A DNA stretch of 64,000 bases from Candidatus Methanoperedens sp. (GCA_023249105.1 JAHFDG010000011.1:62001-126000); one strand, 5' to 3'. Shown: positions 16,449 through 25,703, counted from the first letter of the stretch. The notes: generated by a model from the sequence alone, not told the origin. Numbers and translations: made by a program.

Positions 16449-17849
16449 ATGAATTTCAGGACAAAGCAGTATCTTCGGAAAAGGTTCGGAGATTATTACC
16501 AGAATGCCAATCTTACCCTGCCCCCGGAACTGGAACGGCGCGAATGGGGTTTCATATTCTTTGATGAACTGCCAGAGGTGGTAATGCGCCGCCATAAGGC
16601 TTTTTCAAGAGAGAACGAAGCGTTTGATTACATCAGGGGAATGGTGCCCGCGCATGTGTACCATTCGGCTGCGTATTACCAGTTTCCCGGCGCCGCTACC
16701 ATGAAGGAAAAGCAATGGCAGGGCGCTGATTTGATTTTTGATTTGGATGCCGACCACCTGCCAATGAAGGCAAGGTCGTATGCTGAGATGCTTTCCAACG
16801 TGAAAACCGAAACCACAAAGCTTCTTGATTTTCTCCTTGAAGATTTCGGGTTCCCTGAAAATAATACCAGCATTGTGTTCTCGGGAGGGCGCGGGTATCA
16901 CATCCATGTGCGAGACCCGAAAGTTATGGCGCTTGAAAGCGCTGAGCGGAGGGAGATTGTGGATTACGTCAGCGGGACTGGATTAAGTACCGATTTCTTG
17001 TTCAACCCTGCAAAGCATAAGGTATATGATGACGGGAAATTTAAGAGAAAAGAACTTGATACATCAAGGAAAATAATTTCTTTTGAAGATAAATCAGGAG
17101 GATTTGGATGGGGAAAACGCATCAGTAAATATCTGGTTCAATTTTTAAGAGATATTTCAATTAAAGATGAAACAGAGGCCCTGAATCAAATTGCGCAGCT
17201 GATGAGAAATTATTATTCGAAGAAACCGAATTATGATACGCTTCCCGAAGATATTGCTAATCGTATAATCCGGATGAAGAATGAAAATCGCAAAATAGGA
17301 ATGGAAAAAATTGCAGAGGAAGTGGGAATCAATAAAAATAGAGTCCGGAACTTTTTAATGTCACACGATTTACTGGATTACAAACGGGAAGCAACGATAA
17401 TATTCAAGAAAATCAGAAATATGTCAAATAGCCCCGAAACATTGGACAGGATAGAAAACCAGGGAAATATAGATGATTCTTTTATTTTTGATGCAATTGT
17501 CCAGAAGGCGATAGATGAGAATAGCATCAATCTTGGAAGCGCCCATACAGACGAACCAGTTACCGCTGATGTAAAGCGCCTCATCCGCATGCCCTCGTCA
17601 CTTCACGGCGGCTCCGGGATGCGGGTTGTTCCCCTCACACTTACCGGGCTTTCAAAATTCGAGCCGCTGAATGACGCCGTGGTATTCAGTGAAAAAGAAA
17701 CAAGAATCGATGTTTTAAAGCCGCTCAAACCGCAGAATTCCATGGTTGAAATGAAAGGAAAAAGCTTTACTGTCACAGAAGGTATCAACACTTTGCCAGA
17801 ATATGCGGCAATATATCTCATGTGCCGCGGAGCAGCCGAATATGCCTGA
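16449..17849 (+). CDS. priS: DNA primase small (catalytic) subunit PriS
   Basis: Synthesises RNA/DNA primers as the catalytic half of archaeal primase. Visible are the N-terminal REWGFI motif, the metal-binding D98-L-D100 (FDLDADHLP), SGGRGYHIHV, and LIRMPSSLHGGSGMRV near the end. At 466 residues it appears longer than the usual roughly 350-420. The extra length seems to lie at about 245-335 and includes a helix-turn-helix-like stretch near 280-306 (EKIAEEVGINKNRVRNFL). That part is more AT-rich than its flanks. The frame is intact. Overlaps the GINS gene by 8 nt. Confidence 0.93.
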   Translation: MNFRTKQYLRKRFGDYYQNANLTLPPELERREWGFIFFDELPEVVMRRHKAFSRENEAFDYIRGMVPAHVYHSAAYYQFPGAATMKEKQWQGADLIFDLDADHLPMKARSYAEMLSNVKTETTKLLDFLLEDFGFPENNTSIVFSGGRGYHIHVRDPKVMALESAERREIVDYVSGTGLSTDFLFNPAKHKVYDDGKFKRKELDTSRKIISFEDKSGGFGWGKRISKYLVQFLRDISIKDETEALNQIAQLMRNYYSKKPNYDTLPEDIANRIIRMKNENRKIGMEKIAEEVGINKNRVRNFLMSHDLLDYKREATIIFKKIRNMSNSPETLDRIENQGNIDDSFIFDAIVQKAIDENSINLGSAHTDEPVTADVKRLIRMPSSLHGGSGMRVVPLTLTGLSKFEPLNDAVVFSEKETRIDVLKPLKPQNSMVEMKGKSFTVTEGINTLPEYAAIYLMCRGAAEYA

Positions 17850-18501
17850 TAATCCTGAAAACCCAAGAATCAACCTCCATAATATCCTGAGGGAAGAGAG
17901 AAAATCAAAACTTGTCCCTCTTGAGAATGATTTCTATGAAAAAGTGGCAGGACAGATACGCGAACTCCAGGATGAAAAAAACAGGATTGAAGACAACTAC
18001 AGCACAAAATATGCAATTATCGATGATGAGCTTAAAACCGCAAGGAAATCCATAGAGAACATTATCGAGAGACGAATTGGCAAGATAATCAAGGAAGCGT
18101 CCCTTCGCGCCTCATCCAAACAGAAAGAAAAACAGGACATTGAGTCAATGACGCAGGAGGAACGGCGGTTCTATAACCGATTGCTTGAATTGAATACTGA
18201 AATCAGGAGAGAACTTCTTGATAAAATAATAAAAAAAGATAAACAAGCCTCCGGTTCCCAGGGGGCAGCAATTCAGGAAATCCAGAAAAAAGAAACTCCA
18301 AAAGAACCTCCTTTTGAAGACAAAAAGGATATAAGCAAAGAGTACATTGTGGTGCGTCTGCTAAAAGACATTCCGACATTTGTCGGAGTCGATGGACGCA
18401 ATTATACTTTAGCAAAAGAAGATATTGCTGTTTTATCGACCGTTAATGCTAAAGCTTTAATTAACCGTAAAGCAGCCATTCAAATTACAGTTAAAAGGTG
18501 A
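17842..18501 (+). CDS. gins15: GINS complex subunit (Gins51/Gins15 type)
   Basis: Part of the CMG replicative helicase. The 219-residue protein has a helical A domain with heptad-like stretches, a Lys/Gln/Pro-rich linker, and a small C-terminal B domain ([20 protein letters not shown] to the end) that is diagnostic of the Gins51 class. The start at ATG 17842 overlaps the priS stop, giving translational coupling; the longer frame from 17803 is a run-in inside priS. Followed 4 nt later by the eL42 gene. Confidence 0.88.
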   Translation: MPDNPENPRINLHNILREERKSKLVPLENDFYEKVAGQIRELQDEKNRIEDNYSTKYAIIDDELKTARKSIENIIERRIGKIIKEASLRASSKQKEKQDIESMTQEERRFYNRLLELNTEIRRELLDKIIKKDKQASGSQGAAIQEIQKKETPKEPPFEDKKDISKEYIVVRLLKDIPTFVGVDGRNYTLAKEDIAVLSTVNAKALINRKAAIQITVKR

Positions 18502-18505
18502 TTTC

Positions 18506-18790
18506 ATGAAAATACCAAAGAATTTCAATACTTACTGTCCTGTTTGCAAAACTCATACTCCGCATGTAGTGGAAAGGGTGAAAAAAGGACAGGCTTCGAC
18601 GTTGACCCGTATTTCGAGGCAAAAGGCAAGACATACAGGCATAGGAAACTCAGGAAAATTCTCAAAAGTGCCCGGCGGGGACAAGCCCACAAAGCGCATT
18701 AACCTGAGATACAGATGTAAGACCTGCAAGAAAGCACATCAGAAACCTAAATGCTTCAGGGCAGGGAAATTCGAACTTGTGGAGTCATAA
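18506..18790 (+). CDS. rpl44e: Ribosomal protein eL42 (L44e)
   Basis: Large-subunit protein near the E site. The 94 residues contain the two zinc-binding pairs CPVC (11-14) and CKTC (72-75) and the conserved core [18 protein letters not shown] and [11 protein letters not shown]. Preceded by a GGTGATTTC leader. It sits between the replication genes and eS27, a gene order widely conserved in Euryarchaeota. Confidence 0.97.
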   Translation: MKIPKNFNTYCPVCKTHTPHVVERVKKGQASTLTRISRQKARHTGIGNSGKFSKVPGGDKPTKRINLRYRCKTCKKAHQKPKCFRAGKFELVES

Positions 18791-18792
18791 TA

Positions 18793-18966
18793 ATGGAACC
18801 CAAAAGCAGATTTTTAAAAGTAAAGTGTAATGATTGTGAGAATGAGCAGGTCATTTTTGGATGCGCAAGCACTCCTGTGACATGTCTTGTATGCGGAAGA
18901 ACCATTTCCGAGCCAACTGGCGGGAAGGCATTTATAAAAACGCAAATCGTCGAGGTTCTTGAGTAA
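18793..18966 (+). CDS. rps27e: Ribosomal protein eS27
   Basis: A 57-residue small-subunit zinc-ribbon protein with C-x2-C (CNDC) and C-x2-C (CLVC) spaced as in eS27, starting [13 protein letters not shown] start it at ATG 18793, two bases after the eL42 stop; the longer in-frame extension into eL42 is not real. Its stop codon shares one base with the aIF2-alpha start (TAATG). Confidence 0.96.
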   Translation: MEPKSRFLKVKCNDCENEQVIFGCASTPVTCLVCGRTISEPTGGKAFIKTQIVEVLE

Positions 18967-19760
18967 TGGAAAGAAGCGGATGGCCTGAAGCCAGTGACAT
19001 GGTAGTTTGCAGTGTTAAGAGGGTCACTGATTTTGGGGCCTTCGTAGAACTGGATGAATACGGGCATAAAGAGGGGTTAATCCATATTTCGGATGTAGCT
19101 TCGGGCTGGGTAAAGTACATACGTGACCATGTCAGGGAAGGCCAGAAGATTGTTTGCAAAGTATTGTACGTGGATACGGCCAAACATCATATCGACCTGT
19201 CGCTTAAGGATGTTAATGAACACCAGCGCCGTGAAAAAATCCAGGAATGGAAGAACGAACAAAAAGCCGAGAAATGGATACAGTATGTGGCCAAAACCAC
19301 AAAACAAAGCCCTGATGACCTTAATATATTAATCAGCCTCTTATATGAAAAATTCGGACGCGTTTATTCGGCGTTTGAAAAATCAAGATTTGAAGGGACG
19401 GCTGTCCTGACAAAAATTGGAATAGCCAGGGAGATTGCCGATGCAATCACAAAGGTTGCAAACGAGAATCTGAAAAAGCCACAGGTGGATATTTCAGGCT
19501 ATGTTGATCTCACATGTTTTCTCCCGGACGGGATTGAGTATATAAAGAAAGCGTTGAGTGCAGCTAATGAAGCCGATGGGGAGGATGTCAAAGTGGATGT
19601 CTCTTATATCGGGGCGCCAAGATACCGGATACATGTGATAGCCCCGGATTATAAAAAAGCAGAAAGCATTCTAAAAAAATCGGCGCAATCTGCCATTAAA
19701 ATCATTGAAAAAGCAGGTGGAAGCGGAGAATTCCACAGATATACTGAACAAAATACCTAA
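18966..19760 (+). CDS. eif2a: Translation initiation factor aIF2, alpha subunit
   Basis: A 264-residue protein with an N-terminal S1 domain (VVCSVKRVTDFGAFVELDEY, then GLIHISDVASGWVKYIRDHV), a central helical domain, and a C-terminal alpha-beta domain that contacts the gamma subunit. It helps bring initiator Met-tRNA to the ribosome. It is coupled to eS27 and followed 5 nt later by nop10. Confidence 0.97.
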   Translation: MERSGWPEASDMVVCSVKRVTDFGAFVELDEYGHKEGLIHISDVASGWVKYIRDHVREGQKIVCKVLYVDTAKHHIDLSLKDVNEHQRREKIQEWKNEQKAEKWIQYVAKTTKQSPDDLNILISLLYEKFGRVYSAFEKSRFEGTAVLTKIGIAREIADAITKVANENLKKPQVDISGYVDLTCFLPDGIEYIKKALSAANEADGEDVKVDVSYIGAPRYRIHVIAPDYKKAESILKKSAQSAIKIIEKAGGSGEFHRYTEQNT

Positions 19761-19765
19761 AGATT

Positions 19766-19918
19766 ATGGTATCAAAAATAAGAAAATGCTCTTGCGGGAG
19801 ATATACGCTCAAAGAAGTTTGTCCTGTGTGCGGTTCTCTGGCAAAGTACTCCCGTCCGGCACGATTTTCTCTTGAAGACAGATATGGGAAATATAGAAGG
19901 ATGACCAGGAAGGCATAA
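19766..19918 (+). CDS. nop10: H/ACA RNA-protein complex protein Nop10
   Basis: A 50-residue protein that begins MVSKIRKCSCGRYTLKEVCP and has the four zinc cysteines C8, C10, C19 and C22. The Nop10 core PARFSLEDRYGKYRRM follows. It helps hold Cbf5 on box H/ACA guide RNAs for rRNA pseudouridylation. The position after aIF2-alpha and before a PAC2 gene is the standard archaeal order. Stop is 2 nt before the next start. Confidence 0.95.
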   Translation: MVSKIRKCSCGRYTLKEVCPVCGSLAKYSRPARFSLEDRYGKYRRMTRKA

Positions 19919-19920
19919 TT

Positions 19921-20682
19921 ATGATTAAAACTACAATCTTAAGGGGTAAAAAACCGCGACTCAAGAACCCTGTACTTATTGAGGGGCTGCCTGGCGTAGG
20001 ACACATCGGGAAACTGGTAGCAGAGCATATGGTCGAGGAACTCGGAGCGAAAAAGATAATGGAGATTTACTCCCCCCATTTTCCCCCCCAGGTTATAGTT
20101 GAAGACGATGGTACCATCAGGCTTGTCAGGAACGAACTTTTTGCGTATAAATCAAAAGGAAAGCATGACCTTCTGATACTGGTGGGCGACCACCAGAGCG
20201 CTACGAACGAGGGACATTATGAGCTATGCGGCATATTCCTTGATATTGCGGAAGAATTCAAGGTCAAACGTATATATGCCCTCGGGGGATATGGCGTGGG
20301 ACAGCTTGTCGAAACTGAATCTGTTATGGGAGCTGCAAATAATATAAAACTTGTGAAAGAGCTTAAAAAATATGGCGTGGATTTCAAGGCAAACGAACCT
20401 GCCGGGGGTATTGTTGGCGCATCAGGATTGATTCTGGGTTTAGGTGAACTTCGGGGAATTGATGCCGCATGCCTTATGGGTGTGACCTCGGGTTATCTCG
20501 TTGACCCAAAGAGCGCCCAGGCAGTGCTGAAAGTGCTGTGCAAGGTTCTTGAGATAGATGTAGATATGGCGGCTCTGGAAGAGCGGGCTGCTGAAATGGA
20601 AAAGATTGTCGCAAAACTTCGCGAGATGGAGCAGGGGCAAGGGCCGCCTTCATCTGATGAGGATTTGAGATATATAGGTTAA
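19921..20682 (+). CDS. PAC2-family proteasome assembly chaperone
   Basis: A 253-residue PAC2-fold protein with NPVLIEGLPGVGHIGKL, the LILVGDHQS strand, ALGGYGVGQ, and a coiled segment before the C-terminal DLRYIG. The family includes archaeal PbaA/PbaB, which help assemble or gate the 20S proteasome through their C-termini. The tail here is not a strict hydrophobic-Tyr-X motif. It is the last gene of the priS-to-PAC2 run. Confidence 0.88.
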   Translation: MIKTTILRGKKPRLKNPVLIEGLPGVGHIGKLVAEHMVEELGAKKIMEIYSPHFPPQVIVEDDGTIRLVRNELFAYKSKGKHDLLILVGDHQSATNEGHYELCGIFLDIAEEFKVKRIYALGGYGVGQLVETESVMGAANNIKLVKELKKYGVDFKANEPAGGIVGASGLILGLGELRGIDAACLMGVTSGYLVDPKSAQAVLKVLCKVLEIDVDMAALEERAAEMEKIVAKLREMEQGQGPPSSDEDLRYIG

Positions 20683-20688
20683 AGGGAA

Positions 20689-20712
20689 ATGGCTAAAAGC
20701 CATCCTTTTTTT
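20689..20712 (+). terminator. Hairpin terminator ending the priS-PAC2 run
   Basis: ATGGCT-AAA-AGCCAT forms a perfect six-pair stem, followed by CC and seven T residues. It lies just after the PAC2 stop and at the convergent end of the Hsp20 gene, so it could serve as the terminator for the plus-strand run. Confidence 0.7.
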
Positions 20713-21166
20713 ATTCAATTTTCAGCGGAGTCCTTTTCTTGACCTCGGTTTTTGGCATTTTTATTTCAAGAACACCGTTCTTATACAAGGCTTTTGATTT
20801 GTCCGGGTCAACCGGGGATGGCAGTGAAATTGCGCGGTAATAAGCTCCGCTGCGTCTTTCCCTGTACACATAGCCCTTCTCTTCCTTTTTTTCTTCATGT
20901 TTTGTTTCTGCCGATATCTCAAGCCTGTCCTCGCTGACATTGAGCTTGATATCCTGCTTTTCAAGACCAGGCATTTCTGCCGTTGCAATAACTTCTTTAT
21001 CGGTTTCGATCACGTCTATGAATGGCTCCCGGTATTCGGCAGGTACGACCGCTCCGCGCTCCCCTCCGGGCAGCAAACGCCGCCGACTCGGTCTTCCCCA
21101 GAATTCTTCAAACATCCTGTTCATCATTTCTTCAAATCTTCTGAAATCATCCCATTGTTCAACCAT
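20711..21166 (-). CDS. hsp20: Small heat-shock protein, Hsp20/alpha-crystallin family
   Basis: A 151-residue ATP-independent chaperone. The alpha-crystallin domain spans about 45-140, with MPGLEKQDIKLNVSEDRLEI and the A-L-Y-K-N-G-V-L-E-I signature (ALYKNGVLEIKMPKTE). The N-terminus resembles other archaeal Hsp20 proteins (FRRFEEMMNRMFEEFWGRP). The usual C-terminal I-x-I is not clear. Probably its own transcription unit. Confidence 0.95.
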   Translation of the reverse strand: MVEQWDDFRRFEEMMNRMFEEFWGRPSRRRLLPGGERGAVVPAEYREPFIDVIETDKEVIATAEMPGLEKQDIKLNVSEDRLEISAETKHEEKKEEKGYVYRERRSGAYYRAISLPSPVDPDKSKALYKNGVLEIKMPKTEVKKRTPLKIE

Positions 21167-21267
21167 TACTAACTACCTCCAATATTATTGTGGTGAACGA
21201 TTGTACTTAAAATTAATGCTAACACAAAAGTTATTTGATAAACCAGAATCATCTGTAATCTAAAAAG

Positions 21268-21903
21268 GTGAACATTGTGGGAGATGAAAAAGTCAAACTC
21301 TTCGGAATTTGCGGCAGCCCCAGAAAAGGAGCCACTGATTATATCGTGCAGGAAGCATTACGTTATGCAAAAGAGATGTACGATGTAGAGACCGAATACT
21401 TCTCTGCAATGGGGAAAAAAATTAACTTCTGCATCCATTGCGATTACTGTATACGCGAGAAAAAAGGATGCGTCCACAATGACGATATGCAGAACGTCTA
21501 TGAAAAACTCAAATGGGCTGATGCGCTCATAATCGGAACGCCCGTGTATCAGGGAATGGTGAGCGGGCAGACAAAGGTCATAATGGACAGGTGCAGGGCG
21601 ATTGCTGCGCAGGATATCCATTTTATCCTGAACAAGCCCGGCGCCGCTATTGCCGTGGGCGGTGACCGCATAGGCGGGCAGGAACCCTCTATCCAGGCGA
21701 TACTTAATTTTTATGTGATTAACGAAGCGATACCTGTCGGCGGAGGTTCGTTCGGTGCAAATCTTGGCGCATCCTTCTGGTCAAAAGACCGGGGCGCGGA
21801 AGGGGCAAAAGAAGACGAGGAAGGATTGAAAAGCATGCGCAAGACCATAAACAGGTTACTTAAATTGGCTTTAATGATACAGAAAACAAAAGAGACACTG
21901 TAA
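21268..21903 (+). CDS. Flavodoxin-like iron-sulfur flavoprotein (NADPH-dependent FMN reductase fold)
   Basis: A 211-residue protein with the FMN-binding loop GSPRKGATDY, a cysteine motif CIHCDYCIREKKGC at about 52-65, and the GTPVYQGMVSG loop. This layout is that of archaeal iron-sulfur flavoproteins (Isf type), which use a compact Cys motif for a 4Fe-4S cluster next to FMN. The partner is unknown. The start is GTG at 21268. The following gene is also a flavin enzyme. Confidence 0.85.
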   Translation: MNIVGDEKVKLFGICGSPRKGATDYIVQEALRYAKEMYDVETEYFSAMGKKINFCIHCDYCIREKKGCVHNDDMQNVYEKLKWADALIIGTPVYQGMVSGQTKVIMDRCRAIAAQDIHFILNKPGAAIAVGGDRIGGQEPSIQAILNFYVINEAIPVGGGSFGANLGASFWSKDRGAEGAKEDEEGLKSMRKTINRLLKLALMIQKTKETL

Positions 21904-21985
21904 TTTCATAATTACAAACTGCCGATAAAAGCAAAATTCAGATTTTTAGAAATGTTCAAATAAAACAAACGCAATATCTTAATCT

Positions 21986-23065
21986 ATGAGCTTTAATAGT
22001 GTATTTAAACCTCTGGGGATTAATAAAATTACCCTGCCTAACCGTATTGTTTTTCCGGCCTGCCAGACAAATTATGCCACATCCGATGGGCTTGTTACCG
22101 AAAGATTGCTTCGGATGTATGGAAAAATCGCAAAGGGCGGAAGCGGTCTTGTAATTGTCGGGGGCGTGGCTGTTTCGGATAACGGAACCCCGAACACAAA
22201 TGCTTTGAAAATCAACCATGACAAATATGTAGTCGGGCTAAAAGAATTATTTTCACTCATCAGGGAAAACGGCGCAGTACCGGCAGTCCAGTTGTTACAC
22301 GCCGGAAGGCAGACCCTTTCGGTGATGACAGGGCACCCGCTTGTCGCCCCATCCGCCATACCATGCCCTGTTATGAAAGAGACCCCTGTTGAACTTGACA
22401 GGAACGGGATAAAAAAGATACAGGACGATTTTGCGGAGGCTGCAGGCAGGGCGAAAAAAGCAGGGGTGGAATTGATTGAACTTCACGGCGCTTTTGGTTA
22501 CCTGATAGGCGCATTCCTTTCACCGTATTCGAATAAACGCAATGATGAATATGGCGCTGATAAAGCGCTGTTCTTTACCGAGATAATAGAAAAAGTAAAA
22601 AGAAAAGTCGGGGATACGCCTATCTCGTGCCGCATCAGCGCAGATGAATTCGTTGATGGCGGGCTTACCCTCGATGAGACAGGAAAAATCGCTCCGCGCC
22701 TTGTTAAGGCCGGGGCTTGTGTCATCAGTGTCGGTGCCGGAACGTACGCAAGCATGAAACACATGGCGCCCACAATGGATATGGGAGAAGGCGTACATGT
22801 GCACCTTGCTAAAGCTATACGTGATTCCGTTGACGTTCCTGTGATATGCGCTGGCAATATACGAAGTCTTGAATATGCAAACAGCGTTGTTTCTGAACAG
22901 AAAGCAGACCTTGTTGCAATATGCAGGCCGCAGATAGCAGACCCGTTCTTTGTTAAAAAATCAATGAACAACCAGCCGTTTGTGGAATGTATTGACTGCG
23001 GTACATGTTTATTCTTCTTGCATGGAGCGAGTGCTGTTTCATGTCCTCAAAACCCGGAACTTTAA
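21986..23065 (+). CDS. NADH:flavin oxidoreductase, old yellow enzyme family, with 4Fe-4S motif
   Basis: A 359-residue FMN TIM barrel. It begins with SVFKPLGINKITLPNRIVFP and has VQLLHAGRQ, ELHGAFGYLIGAFLSPYSNKR and the phosphate-binding CAGNIRS. The C-terminal C-x2-C-x2-C-x11-C (CIDCGTC...SC) matches the cluster motif of 2,4-dienoyl-CoA reductase-type members, but the protein stops there and lacks their FAD/NADPH domains. It would therefore need an external electron donor. The substrate cannot be named. Confidence 0.88.
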   Translation: MSFNSVFKPLGINKITLPNRIVFPACQTNYATSDGLVTERLLRMYGKIAKGGSGLVIVGGVAVSDNGTPNTNALKINHDKYVVGLKELFSLIRENGAVPAVQLLHAGRQTLSVMTGHPLVAPSAIPCPVMKETPVELDRNGIKKIQDDFAEAAGRAKKAGVELIELHGAFGYLIGAFLSPYSNKRNDEYGADKALFFTEIIEKVKRKVGDTPISCRISADEFVDGGLTLDETGKIAPRLVKAGACVISVGAGTYASMKHMAPTMDMGEGVHVHLAKAIRDSVDVPVICAGNIRSLEYANSVVSEQKADLVAICRPQIADPFFVKKSMNNQPFVECIDCGTCLFFLHGASAVSCPQNPEL

Positions 23066-23077
23066 AAAAAGGAAGAA

Positions 23078-24802
23078 ATGAAAAATATTGAGAAATCAAA
23101 ACTCAAAGCATTATCCGATATTGCTTCAATAGATATCTCACTTGAATTTAATGATGTCTTACAAAGCATCCTGAAATTTACATGCGAAGCGACGGGTGCA
23201 CAATCCGGAACTATAATGCTGGTCGATGAATCAGATAATAACATCAGGATGGTGGCATCATACGGGTTGCCGCAAAACTACATCGAACGTGTATATGACG
23301 CTGCAAAAAAAGCGGGGGTGCCTTTAGCATCAAGTCCTTCAGGCACGGTATTGGAAACAGGTAAATACTATCTTGTTCCGAACGTCTTTGAAGAACCCAA
23401 AGATAAGCCCTGGTATGATTTAACAAAGGAACTTGGATTTTCATCCCAGCTATTCACCCCAATGAAAAAAGGACTGAAGGTAATAGGTCTGCTGAATGTC
23501 TATTGGGCAGAGTTGCGCCGGTTCACGGATGAAGAGATTAAGTTTGTAACCATTGCCGCATCGCAGGCATCATCCGTGGTTCAAAATGCCAAGTTGTGCG
23601 GCAGGCTGGAAAACAACGTTCAGGAACTTAAACAGTATAAAGAGAACCTTGAAGAGATAATAAAGGAAGCGCATAAGAAATTATATGATTCCGAAAGGTA
23701 TCTCAGGACGATAATCGAATCATCCATGGATGGAATTCTTGTAGTGGATGAAAATGGCAGGTTTGAGTTTGGGAATGATTCAGCTTTCAATATACTGGGC
23801 TGGCCTGAGCAAGAATTGATAGGGCAATTTTTCATGAAAGTATTTCCTGACGATATGGAAAAATTTATGCTGGAACGATGGCAGGAAGTTCAAAACGGGA
23901 TTGAAAAACCTTATGAAACCAAAATAATTACAAAAAACAGAGAGATAAAATATCTTTTTGTATCACATTCACCTGCAATACTAAACAAACGAAAAAAATA
24001 TGTGGTAGTTGTTAAGGATATCACTGAGAAGCTCAGGTTGGAACAAGAACTAAAAGAATCCTACGAAGAACTCAAGGAAGCTGACAGGATAAAAACCGAG
24101 TTTATATCAAATATAACCCATGAATTATTGACCCCTCTTACCTCCATTAAGGGGTTTGTTGAATTGCTTAATGACGAAGCAATAGGCAGGATAAATGAAG
24201 AACAGAAAAAGAGCCTTGGAATAATTCATCGCAACTCGGAGAGGTTAATACATCTTATTAAAGAATTAGTGGATATTTCCCATCTTGAAAAAAACAAGCT
24301 GGGACTCCAATTCGGATTGGTTTCGATAAACGATATCCTGTCAAAATGCGTCCTGGATATGCAGCCTCTGGCAAAAGAAAAACAAATCTCCTTATTCCAG
24401 GATGCTCCGCCTCTTCCCAGGATATGGGGGGATGAAGAAAGGCTTACCCAGGTTATAATAAACCTGCTTGCAAATGCAATAAAATTCACTCCTCAAAATG
24501 GGAAAATAACCGTGATACCTCATGACCTCACAGAACAGGTTAAAATAAGCATAAGAGATACGGGCATAGGAATCCCGCCTGACCAGCTTTCACGTATTTT
24601 TGACAGGTTCTACCAGATAGACGGCTCAACGAAAAGAAAATATGGCGGTACCGGGATAGGGCTTTCTATATGTAAGAACATAATCGAAAAGCATTATGGT
24701 TCCATATGGGCCGAGAGCGACGGAAACGGAAGCACGTTTCATATTTTGCTGCCCAAATTGAAAACTAAAGAAGGAGTTAGTAATGTTAAACCCGAATCTT
24801 GA
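23078..24802 (+). CDS. Soluble sensor histidine kinase (GAF-PAS-HisKA-HATPase)
   Basis: A 574-residue kinase with no membrane segment. It has a GAF domain (about 20-180), a coiled linker, a PAS domain (about 210-325), a HisKA H-box with phospho-acceptor H348 (FISNITHELLTPLTS), and an ATPase domain with N-box (VIINLLANAIKFTP), DTGIGIP and GGTGIGLSI. No response regulator lies nearby. It starts 13 nt after the oxidoreductase and overlaps the ABC-2 permease by 20 nt, so all three may be co-transcribed. Confidence 0.93.
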   Translation: MKNIEKSKLKALSDIASIDISLEFNDVLQSILKFTCEATGAQSGTIMLVDESDNNIRMVASYGLPQNYIERVYDAAKKAGVPLASSPSGTVLETGKYYLVPNVFEEPKDKPWYDLTKELGFSSQLFTPMKKGLKVIGLLNVYWAELRRFTDEEIKFVTIAASQASSVVQNAKLCGRLENNVQELKQYKENLEEIIKEAHKKLYDSERYLRTIIESSMDGILVVDENGRFEFGNDSAFNILGWPEQELIGQFFMKVFPDDMEKFMLERWQEVQNGIEKPYETKIITKNREIKYLFVSHSPAILNKRKKYVVVVKDITEKLRLEQELKESYEELKEADRIKTEFISNITHELLTPLTSIKGFVELLNDEAIGRINEEQKKSLGIIHRNSERLIHLIKELVDISHLEKNKLGLQFGLVSINDILSKCVLDMQPLAKEKQISLFQDAPPLPRIWGDEERLTQVIINLLANAIKFTPQNGKITVIPHDLTEQVKISIRDTGIGIPPDQLSRIFDRFYQIDGSTKRKYGGTGIGLSICKNIIEKHYGSIWAESDGNGSTFHILLPKLKTKEGVSNVKPES

Positions 24803-25571
24803 AGCCGGGAGGATTTCCGCTTCATTTTACAAAAGCTGGATAATGGCGAAACGGAATTTCTTTACCATTTTTGAAGTGATATTCTGGCCGTTTATCGGTC
24901 TTATGTCTATCGGTCTTATGGGAACTTTTTTTTCGTTGAGCCCGAATACCATTTCCTTTATCCTGATAGGAGCAATCGCATTCAGCATCATCCAGGTATG
25001 CCAGATAGATATCGCATACGTGATGCTGTTTGATATGTGGAGCAAAAGCATAAAACATACATTCATAGCGCCAATCAGGGGCCATCACCTGATTTTCGGC
25101 TCTCTTCTTTTCGGTATCCTGCGAAGCAGTCTTGTTTTTATTATCCTGATGGTTATCAGTTTCTACGCTTTCGGTTTTAATTTCCTGATAGCAGGCGTGA
25201 TTCCGGTGCTGGTTTTCATGGCAGGCCTGTTCCTGACTTCAGCATCGGTAGGAATCCTGGTATGTATCTCGATTCTCAGGTTCGGCCAGCGCGCAGAGGT
25301 GGCTGCATGGACGATAACAGGCATAATGATGTTCATTTGCGGCATTTACTATCCGGTTTCCGTGCTGCCTGAAAGTGCCCGGATTGTAGCGCGGGCGATT
25401 CCTCTCACGTATTTCCTTGAATATATGCGCTCATTCTACGGCTTTGGCGGGGCAAATGTGATGATTGGTTTTGCGCTTGGGATTTTCTATTTTGCCATCG
25501 GGTTAATTGCGCTGGATAGGGCGATTATCATGGCGAGGCGTTCGGGGATACTGCTCCGGCTTTCGGAGTGA
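24783..25571 (+). CDS. ABC-2 type transporter permease
   Basis: A 262-residue protein with six hydrophobic segments and the ABC-2 signature at the end (ICGIYYPVSVLPESARIVAR, then IPLTYFLEYMR). No ATPase subunit is encoded next to it, so it must borrow one or be orphaned. The start lies inside the kinase gene (20-nt overlap). Substrate unknown. Confidence 0.88.
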   Translation: MLNPNLEAGRISASFYKSWIMAKRNFFTIFEVIFWPFIGLMSIGLMGTFFSLSPNTISFILIGAIAFSIIQVCQIDIAYVMLFDMWSKSIKHTFIAPIRGHHLIFGSLLFGILRSSLVFIILMVISFYAFGFNFLIAGVIPVLVFMAGLFLTSASVGILVCISILRFGQRAEVAAWTITGIMMFICGIYYPVSVLPESARIVARAIPLTYFLEYMRSFYGFGGANVMIGFALGIFYFAIGLIALDRAIIMARRSGILLRLSE

Positions 25572-25635
25572 AGAACTCACGGCAAAGTTGGCTATGAACA
25601 CGGTTCATATATGGTAATGAAAACCGACATTAACA

Positions 25636-25703
25636 GCGAACTAATACGAACTCGTACGAACTCCGATGGCGTGAGTTCGTATCAGTTCGTACGAGTTAGT
25701 TGT
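25636..25703. repeat. Inverted repeat built from TACGAACT units
   Basis: The motif TACGAACT (or its complement) recurs four times, arranged as an imperfect hairpin: left arm 25638-25663, right arm 25672-25703. A shortened relative occurs at 34365-34392. It lies between the convergent ABC-2 permease and thrC genes. It may be a dispersed mobile palindrome, a terminator or a protein-binding site. Confidence 0.7.

Noticed and set aside
17803-17841. Upstream 13-codon extension of the GINS gene
   Set aside because: It lies inside the last codons of priS and does not match GINS N-termini; the ATG at 17842 gives the usual overlap.
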